A stretch of DNA of 64,000 nt from Paenibacillus sp. PastM-3 (GCF_029893965.1 NZ_JARXXP010000001.1:558001-622000); one strand, 5' to 3'. Shown: positions 35,581 through 44,751, numbered from the stretch's first letter. Notes: generated from the sequence alone by a model not told the origin. Numbers and translations are program-made.

Positions 35581-37872
35581 TTAGAGCAGCTCATGCTCAT
35601 GTCTTAGCTTCAGGCGGCTCCAGCGGCGTTCAATTTCATTTTCAAAATCTTGCAGCAGCTCCGCGTCCTTCACCAGGTGCTTTGTTTTGCCCATACGCTT
35701 CAGCCAGTCGACGGCAGGAATGCGTTTTCCTTTATCCTCAGGATTATAAGTAATGCGGGTGATGCCCTGTTCAATCTCATACAGCGGGAAAAAGCAGGAA
35801 TCCACCGCCGCCTTCACCAGCTCATTGCCCTGATCATCCGGCGTTTTCCAGTTGAGCGGACAGGCGCACAGTATTTTTCCGTAGGCGGTTCCGACGTTGT
35901 TGGCGTACCACTGGGCTTTGGCCGCTTTTTGCAGCAGGTCCTGGGGATTGCTCTCCGCTCCGGTGAACACATATGGGATGTTGCAGGCAGCGAGAATTTG
36001 GGCGGTATCCTTGTGATGGCCTTTTTTGCCTTTTTGGGCTACGCCGACGCCTGAAGTGCTGGTCATGTGACCCACCGGTGTACTGTAGGACAGCTGCGAT
36101 CCGGTATTCATATAGCCTTCGTTGTCATATTCCAGAATGATCATTCTGTGATTGCGCAGAGCCGCACCAACGGTGGCCCCCATCCCGATATCCATGCCGC
36201 CGTCCCCGGAGACCATGACAAAGGTGACATCATCAGCAACCTGGATCTCTCCGCGCCGCTTCAGTTCATAGAACGCATCCACCATACCGGCCAGCGTTGC
36301 TGCCCCGTTCTGGAACAGATTGTGTACGAAGGTCTGCTTATGCGAGGAATACGGATAGCTTGCAGTAACCACATAAGCGCAGCCGGTCTGGAAGAGCACC
36401 ACCATATCCCCTTCGATTCCTTTAAAAAAGAGCTCCAGCGCAGACAGCGCACCGCAGCCGGGACACGCACCATGTCCGGGAGCGAGCCGGTGCGGCTTCA
36501 CGGTCAATTGCCGCAGTGGCGGCAGCTTCACCTTAAGCAGTCCGGTGTCTTCACTCTGGGTGACCTGAATCAGACCTGTTTTGTAGGCATTCCCGTGCAG
36601 CGGCTCCATTACGGGGGCTAGAGCATCCTTTTCCTCACCCGGATAGTATCCATAGTAGTCAAAAGGCTTCTCTGCATAGCCCTTTGCGGCCGCATCGATT
36701 GCCAGCTGGAAAAAAGCTGCTGCATCATCGGCATAAAAATCCTTGCCGCCCAGTCCAAAGATACGGGAGAGGACAATCGTGCTGTTATCGGGATCAACCT
36801 GCAGCGCGGAGCGGATTTCATGGGTGAGATTCCCGCCTTGGGCACCGTAGGAATCGGCCCGTTCACCCACAAGCAGTGCTTTGACGTTCTTAAGTGCGCC
36901 GCGCAGCTGTTCTGCCGGGAACGGACGGATGATGTTTGGCCGGATCAGGCCAGCCTTAATGCCTTGGGCACGCAGCTGGTCAACGGTATCCTTCGCTGTC
37001 TCTCCGGCGGAATTCAGCAGGAATACAGCGTATTCAGCATCATCCATCCGGTACAGATCGAGCGCCTTGTATTCCCGGCCGGACAGCAGCGCATAATCTC
37101 TGGCAACCTCACTGTACACACCGCCAGCTTTCTCCAGGGCTTCAGACAGCTGATAATGGTTGTTCAGCAGATCATCGCCGCCCATGTGAGCCCCGATCGT
37201 TACCGGACGGGACGGATCAGACACATTCGGATAGCTGTGATTCGGGTTCGGTCCGACAAAGCCCTGAACGACGCTATTATCCTTAAAATATTTCACCTTG
37301 CGCTTCTGATGTGAGGTGAAAAAGCCGTCATACGCCACAATAACCGGCAGCCGTACCTCTGAGTGCTCGGCGATTCGCAGCGCCATAATGTTCATGTCAT
37401 AGACCGCCTGCGGTGTACTTGCCGTCAGAATAACCCAGCCGGTGTTCAGGCCGTAGTACAGGTCGGAGTGGTCGCCGCGGATATCCAGCGGTCCGCTGAC
37501 CGCACGAGTTACAAGGTTGAGCACCATCGGAAACCGGGTTCCCGACTGGGTGGGCAGCTGCTCCAGCATGTAGAGGAAGCCTTGTGAGCTGGTGGCGTTA
37601 ATCACCCGTGCACCCGCCATCGCTGCCCCATAGCAGATTCCCGCGGAGCCATGCTCCCCGTCAGCAGCAACAAGCTGGATGTCATGCTGCCCGCGGGCTT
37701 TCATCTGGTCGAGATATTGGGCAACCTCGGTCGAGGGGGTAATCGGAAAATAGCCCATCATATGATAGTTAATTTGCGCAGCAGCGGTTGCCGCCATTTC
37801 ATTGCCGGATTCAAAGCAGGTGACCTGCTCAGCCGGCACCGCTTCAGATAATTGATTTTCACTAACAGCCAT
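35581..37872 (-). CDS. 2-oxoacid:ferredoxin oxidoreductase, fused alpha-beta chain
   Basis: 763 residues. The alpha part (about 1-420) contains GYFPITPSTEVAQYLDQ and the pyrimidine-side domain. The beta part (about 465-763) has the TPP motif (GDGGMDIG ... EYDNEGYMNTG) and cluster cysteines in CPGCGALSALE. It oxidises a 2-oxoacid (pyruvate or a branched-chain acid) with CoA and reduces ferredoxin. Its partner gamma-delta chain is the gene before it. This alpha-beta plus gamma-delta pairing is less common than four separate chains or one giant PFOR. Substrate choice is not readable. Confidence 0.9.
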   Translation of the reverse strand: MAVSENQLSEAVPAEQVTCFESGNEMAATAAAQINYHMMGYFPITPSTEVAQYLDQMKARGQHDIQLVAADGEHGSAGICYGAAMAGARVINATSSQGFLYMLEQLPTQSGTRFPMVLNLVTRAVSGPLDIRGDHSDLYYGLNTGWVILTASTPQAVYDMNIMALRIAEHSEVRLPVIVAYDGFFTSHQKRKVKYFKDNSVVQGFVGPNPNHSYPNVSDPSRPVTIGAHMGGDDLLNNHYQLSEALEKAGGVYSEVARDYALLSGREYKALDLYRMDDAEYAVFLLNSAGETAKDTVDQLRAQGIKAGLIRPNIIRPFPAEQLRGALKNVKALLVGERADSYGAQGGNLTHEIRSALQVDPDNSTIVLSRIFGLGGKDFYADDAAAFFQLAIDAAAKGYAEKPFDYYGYYPGEEKDALAPVMEPLHGNAYKTGLIQVTQSEDTGLLKVKLPPLRQLTVKPHRLAPGHGACPGCGALSALELFFKGIEGDMVVLFQTGCAYVVTASYPYSSHKQTFVHNLFQNGAATLAGMVDAFYELKRRGEIQVADDVTFVMVSGDGGMDIGMGATVGAALRNHRMIILEYDNEGYMNTGSQLSYSTPVGHMTSTSGVGVAQKGKKGHHKDTAQILAACNIPYVFTGAESNPQDLLQKAAKAQWYANNVGTAYGKILCACPLNWKTPDDQGNELVKAAVDSCFFPLYEIEQGITRITYNPEDKGKRIPAVDWLKRMGKTKHLVKDAELLQDFENEIERRWSRLKLRHEHELL

Positions 37873-37894
37873 TGGTCGGTTCCTCCCTCTTCAA

Positions 37895-38887
37895 TTAACA
37901 GAACACTTGGGCAACACGGTGCTTTTCGGCATATCCCGGCTCTTCACGCAAGCTGGTCAGCGCATCGGTCGGGCATGCCTCAATGCATTTTAGGCAGCCC
38001 TTGCAGTACTGGTAATCAATGCCCTTCAATACCTGCTGCATGCGCCCGCGTTTATCGGCTTCCGCTTCCCACACGAAGCAGTAATCCGGGCAGACATTAT
38101 CGCAGGCTGCGCAGCTGATGCATTTCTCAGTATGGAACTCCGGCAGCAGTCCGGCCCGTGAGCCGCCCAGATCCTTCAATATACTGTTGCCCTGTGCCGA
38201 AATTACGCCGCCGGGCAGCTGTGTTTGATATCCAAGCAGCGATTGCACCCGCTTAAAGGGCTTGATCTGTGAGCCCTCCGGCACCTCATAGGTTCTGAAC
38301 TGCACCTCATTGTAGCCCCGGTCGAACGTGCGGAGATTGGGCTCCACGAGCTGCGGGTACTTTTTCTCAAAGGTCCGGCGGATAACGGTACGCATTGCTT
38401 CAGGATCAAGGAAATCACAGATACGGAACATGGCGCCGAGCATCGCGGTATTTATCTTGGTCTTCTCCTCCACTGCAATGCCCATCGCATCGATCAGCGC
38501 CACGGTACCGGATTCAACAGCAAGACTGGCCCGGACCTCATCAAAGCCGCGGGTGGTATTAACCAGAATCACCCCGTCCGGCTGCAGGCCGCTGGCTACA
38601 TTCACGATCTTGTACAGTGCTTCATGAAAAACAGCAATCAGATGCGGCTGCTCAATCGGGCTGTGATCCCGGATCTCAATCTCCGGATCACAAAAACGGA
38701 CAAAGGTTTTAACAGGCGAGCCCTTCTTCTCTGAACCGTAAGACGAGAAATTGGCGGCATTAAAGCCCAGCTCCAGCGCTCCGGTCTCGGCCAGCATTTT
38801 GCCGGCCAGATTGGCGCCAAGCCCGCCGATGGATTCCAGGCGGATTTCATAAAAGCCGAGTGCATTTTTCTTGGTCAAGGTAGACAA
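37895..38887 (-). CDS. 2-oxoacid:ferredoxin oxidoreductase, fused gamma-delta chain
   Basis: 330 residues. The gamma part (about 1-190) carries the CoA-handling fold (IGGLGANLAGKMLAE, FSSYGSEKKGSPVKTFVRF). The C-terminus is a two-cluster ferredoxin (delta) with CISCAACDNVCPDYC and CKGCLKCIEACPTDA. TTG 38887 with GGAGG 7 nt upstream. It leads the block gamma-delta, alpha-beta, hydC, hydB, hydA, so ferredoxin reduction and hydrogen formation would be co-expressed. Confidence 0.9.
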   Translation of the reverse strand: MSTLTKKNALGFYEIRLESIGGLGANLAGKMLAETGALELGFNAANFSSYGSEKKGSPVKTFVRFCDPEIEIRDHSPIEQPHLIAVFHEALYKIVNVASGLQPDGVILVNTTRGFDEVRASLAVESGTVALIDAMGIAVEEKTKINTAMLGAMFRICDFLDPEAMRTVIRRTFEKKYPQLVEPNLRTFDRGYNEVQFRTYEVPEGSQIKPFKRVQSLLGYQTQLPGGVISAQGNSILKDLGGSRAGLLPEFHTEKCISCAACDNVCPDYCFVWEAEADKRGRMQQVLKGIDYQYCKGCLKCIEACPTDALTSLREEPGYAEKHRVAQVFC

Positions 38888-38930
38888 CTGATTTCCTCCT
38901 TCGTTGTGACGGTAAGCTCATATTTCAAAT

Positions 38931-39174
38931 TTAGAATGAACTGATCATATATCCTGGGATTGACCGTGACTCCAGAGAATGTTTGGACTTCCGGCCGCTG
39001 TTGTCTGCAGATTTCATGATTTAACCGCTGTTCGCGGTAGAAATCCGCAGACAGCATATGCTTCCGTAGCGAGCTTTTCTGCGAAAAGCTTTCAGACGGT
39101 CGCTATCGCTCCTCCAGTTCCAAAATTCCCCTCCGCCACTCTTCCCTTAATATAAGTTTTCAAATTCATTCTAA
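38931..39174. repeat. Multi-hairpin element with 10-bp terminal inverted repeats
   Basis: TTAGAATGAA (38931-38940) and its reverse complement TTCATTCTAA (39165-39174) bound a segment full of hairpins. These are TGTCTGCAGATTT (39002) with AAATCCGCAGACA (39041), inner ACCGC/GCGGT, AGCTTTT/AAAAGCT at 39072-39090, and TAGCGA/TCGCTA around it. No ORF and no clear target-site duplication. It looks like a small non-autonomous or REP-like element inside the hydrogenase operon, between hydE and the oxidoreductase genes. Confidence 0.5.
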
Positions 39175-39176
39175 GT

Positions 39177-39192
39177 AGTGAAAATATTCACT
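39177..39192. promoter_or_regulatory. Candidate Rex or FNR-type redox operator
   Basis: AGTGAAAATATTCACT is a 16-bp palindrome with core GTGAA-N4-TTCAC, the Rex core. It also fits the FNR/CRP layout (GTGA-N6-TCAC). It lies just after hydE and before the oxidoreductase/hydrogenase genes, so it could control an internal promoter for them by NADH/NAD+ ratio or oxygen. Confidence 0.5.
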
Positions 39193-39199
39193 TACTGTT

Positions 39200-40249
39200 T
39201 TATAGTTGTGCCTTATACCTGCAGTGATCCCCCCGGCTGAATTCCATCCGGTAGCCGGAGACGGCGATCCGCATTTCAAGGCAGCTGCGGCAATGCTCCG
39301 GTTCATCACCCATGCAGATTTTTTGCTCATACAGGGCGTATTTGCTGCGGATCTGCAGCGGTGACAGGATGGGCATGACGACATTTGCACCTGCCTGGAT
39401 TGCTTTTTCCCGGCCGGACGGGTCCAATGTGCCCATTGCAGTTGTTGCAGGCATTAGGGCTTCCGGCACCATAAGTCTGGCCATCGCGATCATTACCAGC
39501 GTGTCTTCCACCGTCCCGCCGGCCGCTTGTTTAAGCGGTGTAGCGCTGTGCGGGATAAACGGGCCGATGCCGATCATCTCGGGCTGGAATTCTTTAAGAA
39601 ACAACAGATCCTCGGCAAGGTGCCGGTGTGTCTGGCCGGGAAGCCCGACCATGAAGCCTGCCCCCACCTGATAGCCGATCTCCCGGAGGATGCGCAGGCA
39701 GTCCATGCGGTGATCGAACGACATGCCCGGATGCAGGGATTCATAGAACAGACGTGAAGCAGTCTCGTGGCGCAGCAGATAACGGTCGGCTCCAGCATCA
39801 TACAATGCACGGTAGAAAACCTCACTACGCTCACCAAGCGATAATGTTATCGCCGCATCCGGAAAACGCAGCTTCAGCTTCCGGACAATAGAGGTCATTG
39901 CCTGCTCAGAATAATGGATGTCCTCTCCGCTCTGCAGCACGAACGACCGGTAGCCCAACTCATAGCCTTCCGCCGCACATTCGATAATCTCGTCCTCCGT
40001 GAGCCGGTAACGCTCCGCACTGGAATTGGAGCGGCGCAGTCCGCAGTACAGGCAGTCCCGCCTGCAGAAGCTGGAAAATTCAATCAATCCGCGAGCGTAA
40101 ACGCTTACACTATAATGCTGCTTTCGGATTTCTGACGCCCGGCTGTAAAGCTGCTGCTTCAGATCAGGAGTCAGATGCCCGAGAAACCAGACGATCTCTT
40201 CCTCAGTTAATTCATGCTGTTCAGCTAATTTGTTAAGCAATGCTTCCAT
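39200..40249 (-). CDS. hydE: HydE, radical SAM maturase of [FeFe] hydrogenase
   Basis: 349 residues. Radical SAM triad in CRRDCLYCG (C-x3-C-x2-C), then TIM-barrel segments including GAGFMVGLPGQT. The C-terminal cysteines of the second cluster (CMGDEPEHC and CLEMRI) are present. It acts on the HydG product in building the 2Fe unit. ATG with GGAGG 10 nt upstream. It is the first gene of the cluster, separated from the rest by about 310 bp holding the repeat element and redox operator. Confidence 0.94.
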   Translation of the reverse strand: MEALLNKLAEQHELTEEEIVWFLGHLTPDLKQQLYSRASEIRKQHYSVSVYARGLIEFSSFCRRDCLYCGLRRSNSSAERYRLTEDEIIECAAEGYELGYRSFVLQSGEDIHYSEQAMTSIVRKLKLRFPDAAITLSLGERSEVFYRALYDAGADRYLLRHETASRLFYESLHPGMSFDHRMDCLRILREIGYQVGAGFMVGLPGQTHRHLAEDLLFLKEFQPEMIGIGPFIPHSATPLKQAAGGTVEDTLVMIAMARLMVPEALMPATTAMGTLDPSGREKAIQAGANVVMPILSPLQIRSKYALYEQKICMGDEPEHCRSCLEMRIAVSGYRMEFSRGDHCRYKAQL

Positions 40250-40583
40250 TGTTCAGTGGCCTCCGTCCTTGCGGCAGGCTTAAGCCCTAGCGGAATACTG
40301 TGCCTCTTGATTTCCTAAAATAATTTACTCGCTAAGAATACTCTAGACTATGCCGCAGCAGGTGCTTAAATGCCGGGTTTTGTCTGCAAGTTATGATCTT
40401 TTTGGGAATTGTTGAAAAGTGTATGCATAACGGGTATGCCGACAGGGTTTGTCGGAGATGTGTCATTCTCAGTCCAATTGAGAATCGTGGCGGATTGCCT
40501 CTACTAATATAGAGCACACCTAACCTAAAAAAACCGTAACCTCTGCTGAAGTGCAGGGATCACGGTTTAGCTCTGTAATAAAT
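40250..40583. other. Intergenic region: hydE upstream and FAH terminator
   Basis: A strong hairpin (40531-40568, AAACCGT/ACGGTTT with inner GC stem) with a T-run on the minus strand ends the FAH gene. A palindrome ATTCTCA-N7-TGAGAAT (40465-40485) lies between it and hydE and may be an operator. No good consensus promoter was seen. Confidence 0.5.
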
Positions 40584-41483
40584 TTAAATAGCCGTCATCG
40601 TATTGGTCAGAATGCCGAGCTTTTCAATCTCAACCGTTACAACATCGCCAGCCTGCAGATATACCTGCTTCTCCGGTGGATACCCGAGAACTACACCCTC
40701 TGGTGTGCCAGTGAGAATGATGTCTCCCGGCTCCAGTGTCATATGCTGTGAGGCATAGCTGATGATTTCATCGCAGTGGAAGATCATATCCGACGTGTTG
40801 GATGATTGCCGCACCTCACCGTTCACACTGCACGATATCCGGAGTTTGTTCGGCTCTCGTACTTCATCTGCTGTGACCAGATATGGCCCCACAGGGGCAA
40901 ACTTGTCACAGGTTTTGCCAAGCAGCCACTGCTGGGTCTTGAACTGCAGATCGCGGGCAGAGAGGTCGTTCGCGCAGCAATAGCCGAAAACGTAATTCAA
41001 AGCCTCTTCTTTGCTGACGTTGCTGGCTGTCCGGCCGATAACAATCGCCAGCTCTGCCTCATAGTCTACTTGCTGTGTCACTGCGGGCAGCGGCACCTCC
41101 TCCTGATGTCCGGCAAGGGCATTATTAAATTTGCTGAAAAGAATCGGGGTCTGCGGGATCGCCGATCCAGTCTCTACCGCATGCTTGCGGTAGTTGAGGC
41201 CGACACAGAGGATTTTAGCCGGTTGGGTCACTGCTGGCCCAAAGGTGAGTCCGGCTTCATCAAGCAGCAAATGGCTGTTGTCCGGGTTACCGGTAGCGAA
41301 ACCGGCAAGGTTAAGCAGCTTATCGAGAACAGCATCTCCGCCTGAAATGGCCTGGTGGATATTTAGGCCCGCTAATTCCGCCTGACCGCTCGCCGTTGCA
41401 GCACCGGCAACGTCTACAACCCCCGCATCCGTATGTATACCAAGCCGGTAACCGCCATCCTGCACATAATTGAGCAGCTTCAT
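40584..41483 (-). CDS. Fumarylacetoacetate hydrolase family protein
   Basis: 299 residues, FAH/2-hydroxyhepta-2,4-diene-1,7-dioate isomerase fold. The metal-binding acidic residues are seen in YEAELAIVIGR and the C-terminal core in PGDIILTGTPEGV. Family members hydrolyse or decarboxylate beta-diketo acids, some being oxaloacetate decarboxylases or acylpyruvases, so the substrate cannot be fixed. ATG 41483 has GAGAGGAG upstream. It is a single gene with its own terminator. Confidence 0.85.
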   Translation of the reverse strand: MKLLNYVQDGGYRLGIHTDAGVVDVAGAATASGQAELAGLNIHQAISGGDAVLDKLLNLAGFATGNPDNSHLLLDEAGLTFGPAVTQPAKILCVGLNYRKHAVETGSAIPQTPILFSKFNNALAGHQEEVPLPAVTQQVDYEAELAIVIGRTASNVSKEEALNYVFGYCCANDLSARDLQFKTQQWLLGKTCDKFAPVGPYLVTADEVREPNKLRISCSVNGEVRQSSNTSDMIFHCDEIISYASQHMTLEPGDIILTGTPEGVVLGYPPEKQVYLQAGDVVTVEIEKLGILTNTMTAI

Positions 41484-41642
41484 CGTAATCTCTCCTCTCA
41501 GCATAGTGAAATTCCGCTTGCTTTTACTAGAATATCACATCCTCAGACATGTAACAGCACAATCTGGAACCAAAAGCCTTGGCCGTTCAACGCCGCATGA
41601 TTTGAAGAATCCTCTGGGAAAATCAACCGTTTACAATGCCCT

Positions 41643-41998
41643 TTAGCTTGCGCTGGTGATACAGGTCCAGCAGCGCGCTTCTGGATTCACCCGGCTTACG
41701 CTCCCCCGGTGAGCAAAGCAGAATGTGATATCCGCCTGCTGCATCCCTACAAGCAGATGCATAAACAGCGGATGCCTAGTGTCCCCGATTGCAGCCAGCG
41801 TCATGCTGCACGCCTGGGCATCGACATGATAGTTCAGCTCTGCAATCGCGTGTAGCACCGCCTCCCGGGTCTGGGCGTTTACCCCGATGCCCGGTGTATC
41901 ATTCAGCACAGCGGATACAACGCTGCGGGATACGCCCGCCAGCCTGGCTACGCCACCAGTTTGGCTACATCGTGGCTGGCCACTCTTTTTTTGCTCAA
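41643..41998 (-). pseudogene. Broken LacI-family regulator
   Basis: From TTG 41998 the peptide reads SKKRVASHDVAKLVA and then stops. After a roughly 17-base insertion the LacI DNA-binding sequence resumes (AGVSRSVVSAVLNDTPG, hinge ELNYHVDAQA), and it is lost again soon after. The ligand-binding domain is gone. A ribosome site (GAGGT) remains upstream. Confidence 0.8.
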
Positions 41999-42112
41999 TT
42001 CAGCACCTCGGCAAAGGTATAACACGTGTTAATAGATGTGCATTGACCATTTATGGGGCTAGAGGAATGCACATAGAGGCGGCGAACCAGCAGTCTAAGT
42101 GCCTAAGATGAG

Positions 42113-42340
42113 ATCAAAGGGAAAAATCCCTTTGATTCAGCTCTTTCACCCCATGATGATCCTCACTAATGGGAAAAATCCCACTATTTCAGCACTTTCA
42201 CCCCAAACTAAGCCTCATTAATGGGAAAAATCCCCTTATTCCAGCTCGGTCACCCCATACTGAGCCTCTTTAATGGGAAAAATCCCTTTATATCAGCATT
42301 TTCGCCCCAGGCAAGCCAATATAAAGGGACTTTTCCCTCT
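42113..42340. repeat. 52-bp-period array with hairpin cores
   Basis: The hairpin GGGAAAAATCCC starts at 42119, 42171, 42223 and 42275, exactly 52 bp apart. A degenerate fifth copy is at about 42326 (GGGACTTTTCCC). Between copies a TTTCACCCCA-type tail repeats. The first copy extends to a perfect ATCAAAGGGA/TCCCTTTGAT stem. No ORF covers the array. It ends about 75 bp before the stop of the next gene. Confidence 0.85.
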
Positions 42341-42413
42341 ATGTCTCCAAGCAGATGTGCCTGCTCTAAATTATTGAGCTCCTCCAGCACTTACCCTGCC
42401 AACAAATATATAT

Positions 42414-44720
42414 TTACTCCTCTGTCTTTCCATCCAACGCAGCTGTCTTTCTCTCCACCGCAGCTGTCTTTCTCTCCACCGCAGCTGTCCGCCGCTCCAT
42501 CACCGGGTGCTCCGATAAAGCCAGCGGCTCTGCAAACTGTATGCCTGCAAAGATCCGGTCGCTTTGAAGCTGCTCCGCGGCTCTTTCAGCAGACATATCT
42601 GCTGCCAATTGTCCTGCGAGCTGCCCGTTCCCGTCCAGCAGCTCGCCCATCAGCTGCTCCCCGCTAATCCTGATCCGCAGCTCATTTCCGTCTGCCACAG
42701 GTATTTCCAGCAGCTCAAACGGCACGATATCGACTACGACAGCCAGCTCTACTCCCGCAAAGCGGTATACGTACAACTGCTCACCGCCAGAAGCAGCCGA
42801 GTAATCCATTTCAAGGCTTCCTTCCCCTGTCTTAACCCGAACCTGCACATCGCTCAGCTCCTGCGGCATCCGCGGAGCAAGCGTAATCTTCCCCATGATC
42901 AAATCGGGGCGGATACCCAGAAAATACTGATACCATACCCGCAGCTGCTCCGAGTTCGACCAGGCCTGCAGGTATGCACCGGTCAGCTTGGCGCGGCTTG
43001 CTCCCTCCTGCGGATAAGCATCCTGGTTTTCGCTGAGTCCGCCAACTACACCAAGCTCCAGCGCCTGCCGGTTCATATTGCTGAACAGCTCATAGGCCGT
43101 CTCCTCCTGCCCGGCTTCGATCATCCGCTGCATGGCAATGCCGTTCAGCCAGGTCCATACGGTACCGTTATGATAGGCTTCGTCCTTATGATACTGCTCC
43201 GTCAAATGAAACGGATGAAAGAACAGATGCCGCCGGTCCAGTGAGGCCGTGCCCCAGGGATAAACCAGCTCCTCCCAGGCTGTGCGGACAGCAGTATCCT
43301 TGAATTTCCGGTCATCGAACAGGTCAAAGGCAAACAGCTGATTCGGGCGCTGCGAGAATTCCGGCACGCCATCCTGATCCAGACGGTCAGCCAGATACGG
43401 ATAGGCCGGATCACGGAAATCGGCAGCAAAATTCTTTTGTAACCTGTCAGCCACTCGTCCCCACCGCTCCGCTTTCTCCTGATCCTGCATATAGTCGGCA
43501 AAATAAACACCTGCCCGCAGCTGGCCGTACCACAACGCCTGAATATCATTGGCCCGGGTATCACGCGGAGAGTATGATTTCAGCTCAGCATCCCGCGCGT
43601 CCATCCACGTCTCATTATCATCATGAGTGAGGTAGCCCTTATCATCCACCCAATGCAGGATCGAGCCTTCGATACTGCTGCACACGGCCGGATACAGCTG
43701 TTCAATAAGCTCCGTGTCCCCGGAATATTTAACATAGTCCTGCAGCTGAATGATAAACCGCGGTGTGCCGTCGGTAGTGTGGTAATCGATGTTTTCAGGA
43801 GCCAGGATGTTCGGGACCCGCCCATAATATTTAGATTCAACATCCCTGTTCTGATATTCCGCAAAAGACAGCAGAATCTGCCTTGCCGTTTCGAACTGGC
43901 CGCTGACCAGCACTGCACCCGGTAGAGCAATGAACTGGTCACGCCCCCAATACTCGTTGAACCACGGCAGCCCGGCATAGATCCCCTCACCCTGCTGTCT
44001 GGTCACCAGCTGATCCATCGTCAGGCTGATCCAGTTCAAGGCTAGGGTCAGCTCCTTATTGCTGCTGCGCAGGTAGACATTATTCTGCAAAAATCCCTCC
44101 ATACGCCGCACACGCTCTCCCTTTAAAGCAACAGCCTGCCACTCCGTATCCTCAATCAGCTTGACTGCTTCTTCAGCCGTCCGGGCACAAGCTATGAAAA
44201 AGCCTCCGGCCGCAGCCGTTGTCAGAAAGACCCCGTCCTTTTCACTAACCGGCTGATCTTTTCCGGGACGCAGGGCAACGATCCAATCCCCCTCCATCGC
44301 TTTGAACCATGCAGTGTTTCCTTCGAGCTTCAGATATTCCAGCGCTTCTCCCTTTAAGGAGATGCCTATCTCAGCACTAGCCCCTGTAACAATGACCTCC
44401 AGTACATTCCGGTAATCGAACAGCCACAGCTCCTCAGTCAATTTGTCATGAGTACGGACCATAGAATACGGACTGACCGTGACTTCAGCCAGTTCATTAT
44501 CGAGCAACTGCTCGTCTGCATATAAGGTGTATCCGCCGAAAATCCGGTTTTTCGCCACATTCATCCCCTCAAAATAAGCATGCTCCGGATGATCATTCAG
44601 ATGAGATTGCGTGTAATAATAGGCGGCTTCTTTATTGGTAAAAGAGACGGCCCGGTTGTCCTCACGGCTGACCCTTATCTTCATTTGCTCCAAAAGCTCT
44701 GGTACATTATCGACTGTCAT
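42414..44720 (-). CDS. Amylo-alpha-1,6-glucosidase/GDE-type glycoside hydrolase
   Basis: About 768 residues. The N-terminal beta domain of the GDE family is followed by an (alpha/alpha)6 barrel with GIYAGLPWFNEYWGRDQFIA, DDNETWMDARD and HNGTVWTWLNG, the pattern of GH133-type debranching enzymes and relatives. The C-terminus ends in four heptads like ERKTAAV, encoded by 21-bp repeats at 42421-42500. ATG 44720 has GGAGG 8 nt upstream. It follows the GH13 gene by 31 bp, so the pair probably degrades branched alpha-glucans inside the cell. Confidence 0.82.
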   Translation of the reverse strand: MTVDNVPELLEQMKIRVSREDNRAVSFTNKEAAYYYTQSHLNDHPEHAYFEGMNVAKNRIFGGYTLYADEQLLDNELAEVTVSPYSMVRTHDKLTEELWLFDYRNVLEVIVTGASAEIGISLKGEALEYLKLEGNTAWFKAMEGDWIVALRPGKDQPVSEKDGVFLTTAAAGGFFIACARTAEEAVKLIEDTEWQAVALKGERVRRMEGFLQNNVYLRSSNKELTLALNWISLTMDQLVTRQQGEGIYAGLPWFNEYWGRDQFIALPGAVLVSGQFETARQILLSFAEYQNRDVESKYYGRVPNILAPENIDYHTTDGTPRFIIQLQDYVKYSGDTELIEQLYPAVCSSIEGSILHWVDDKGYLTHDDNETWMDARDAELKSYSPRDTRANDIQALWYGQLRAGVYFADYMQDQEKAERWGRVADRLQKNFAADFRDPAYPYLADRLDQDGVPEFSQRPNQLFAFDLFDDRKFKDTAVRTAWEELVYPWGTASLDRRHLFFHPFHLTEQYHKDEAYHNGTVWTWLNGIAMQRMIEAGQEETAYELFSNMNRQALELGVVGGLSENQDAYPQEGASRAKLTGAYLQAWSNSEQLRVWYQYFLGIRPDLIMGKITLAPRMPQELSDVQVRVKTGEGSLEMDYSAASGGEQLYVYRFAGVELAVVVDIVPFELLEIPVADGNELRIRISGEQLMGELLDGNGQLAGQLAADMSAERAAEQLQSDRIFAGIQFAEPLALSEHPVMERRTAAVERKTAAVERKTAALDGKTEE

Positions 44721-44751
44721 AACATCTGCCTCCAACTGATATTCAACCTGT

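Noticed and set aside
38875-39057. 60-codon ORF upstream of the gamma-delta gene
   Set aside because: It spans the hairpin element and overlaps the next gene; no ribosome site or known motif.
42113-42340. CRISPR array
   Set aside because: Only short hairpin cores repeat, spacers resemble each other, and no cas genes are present.
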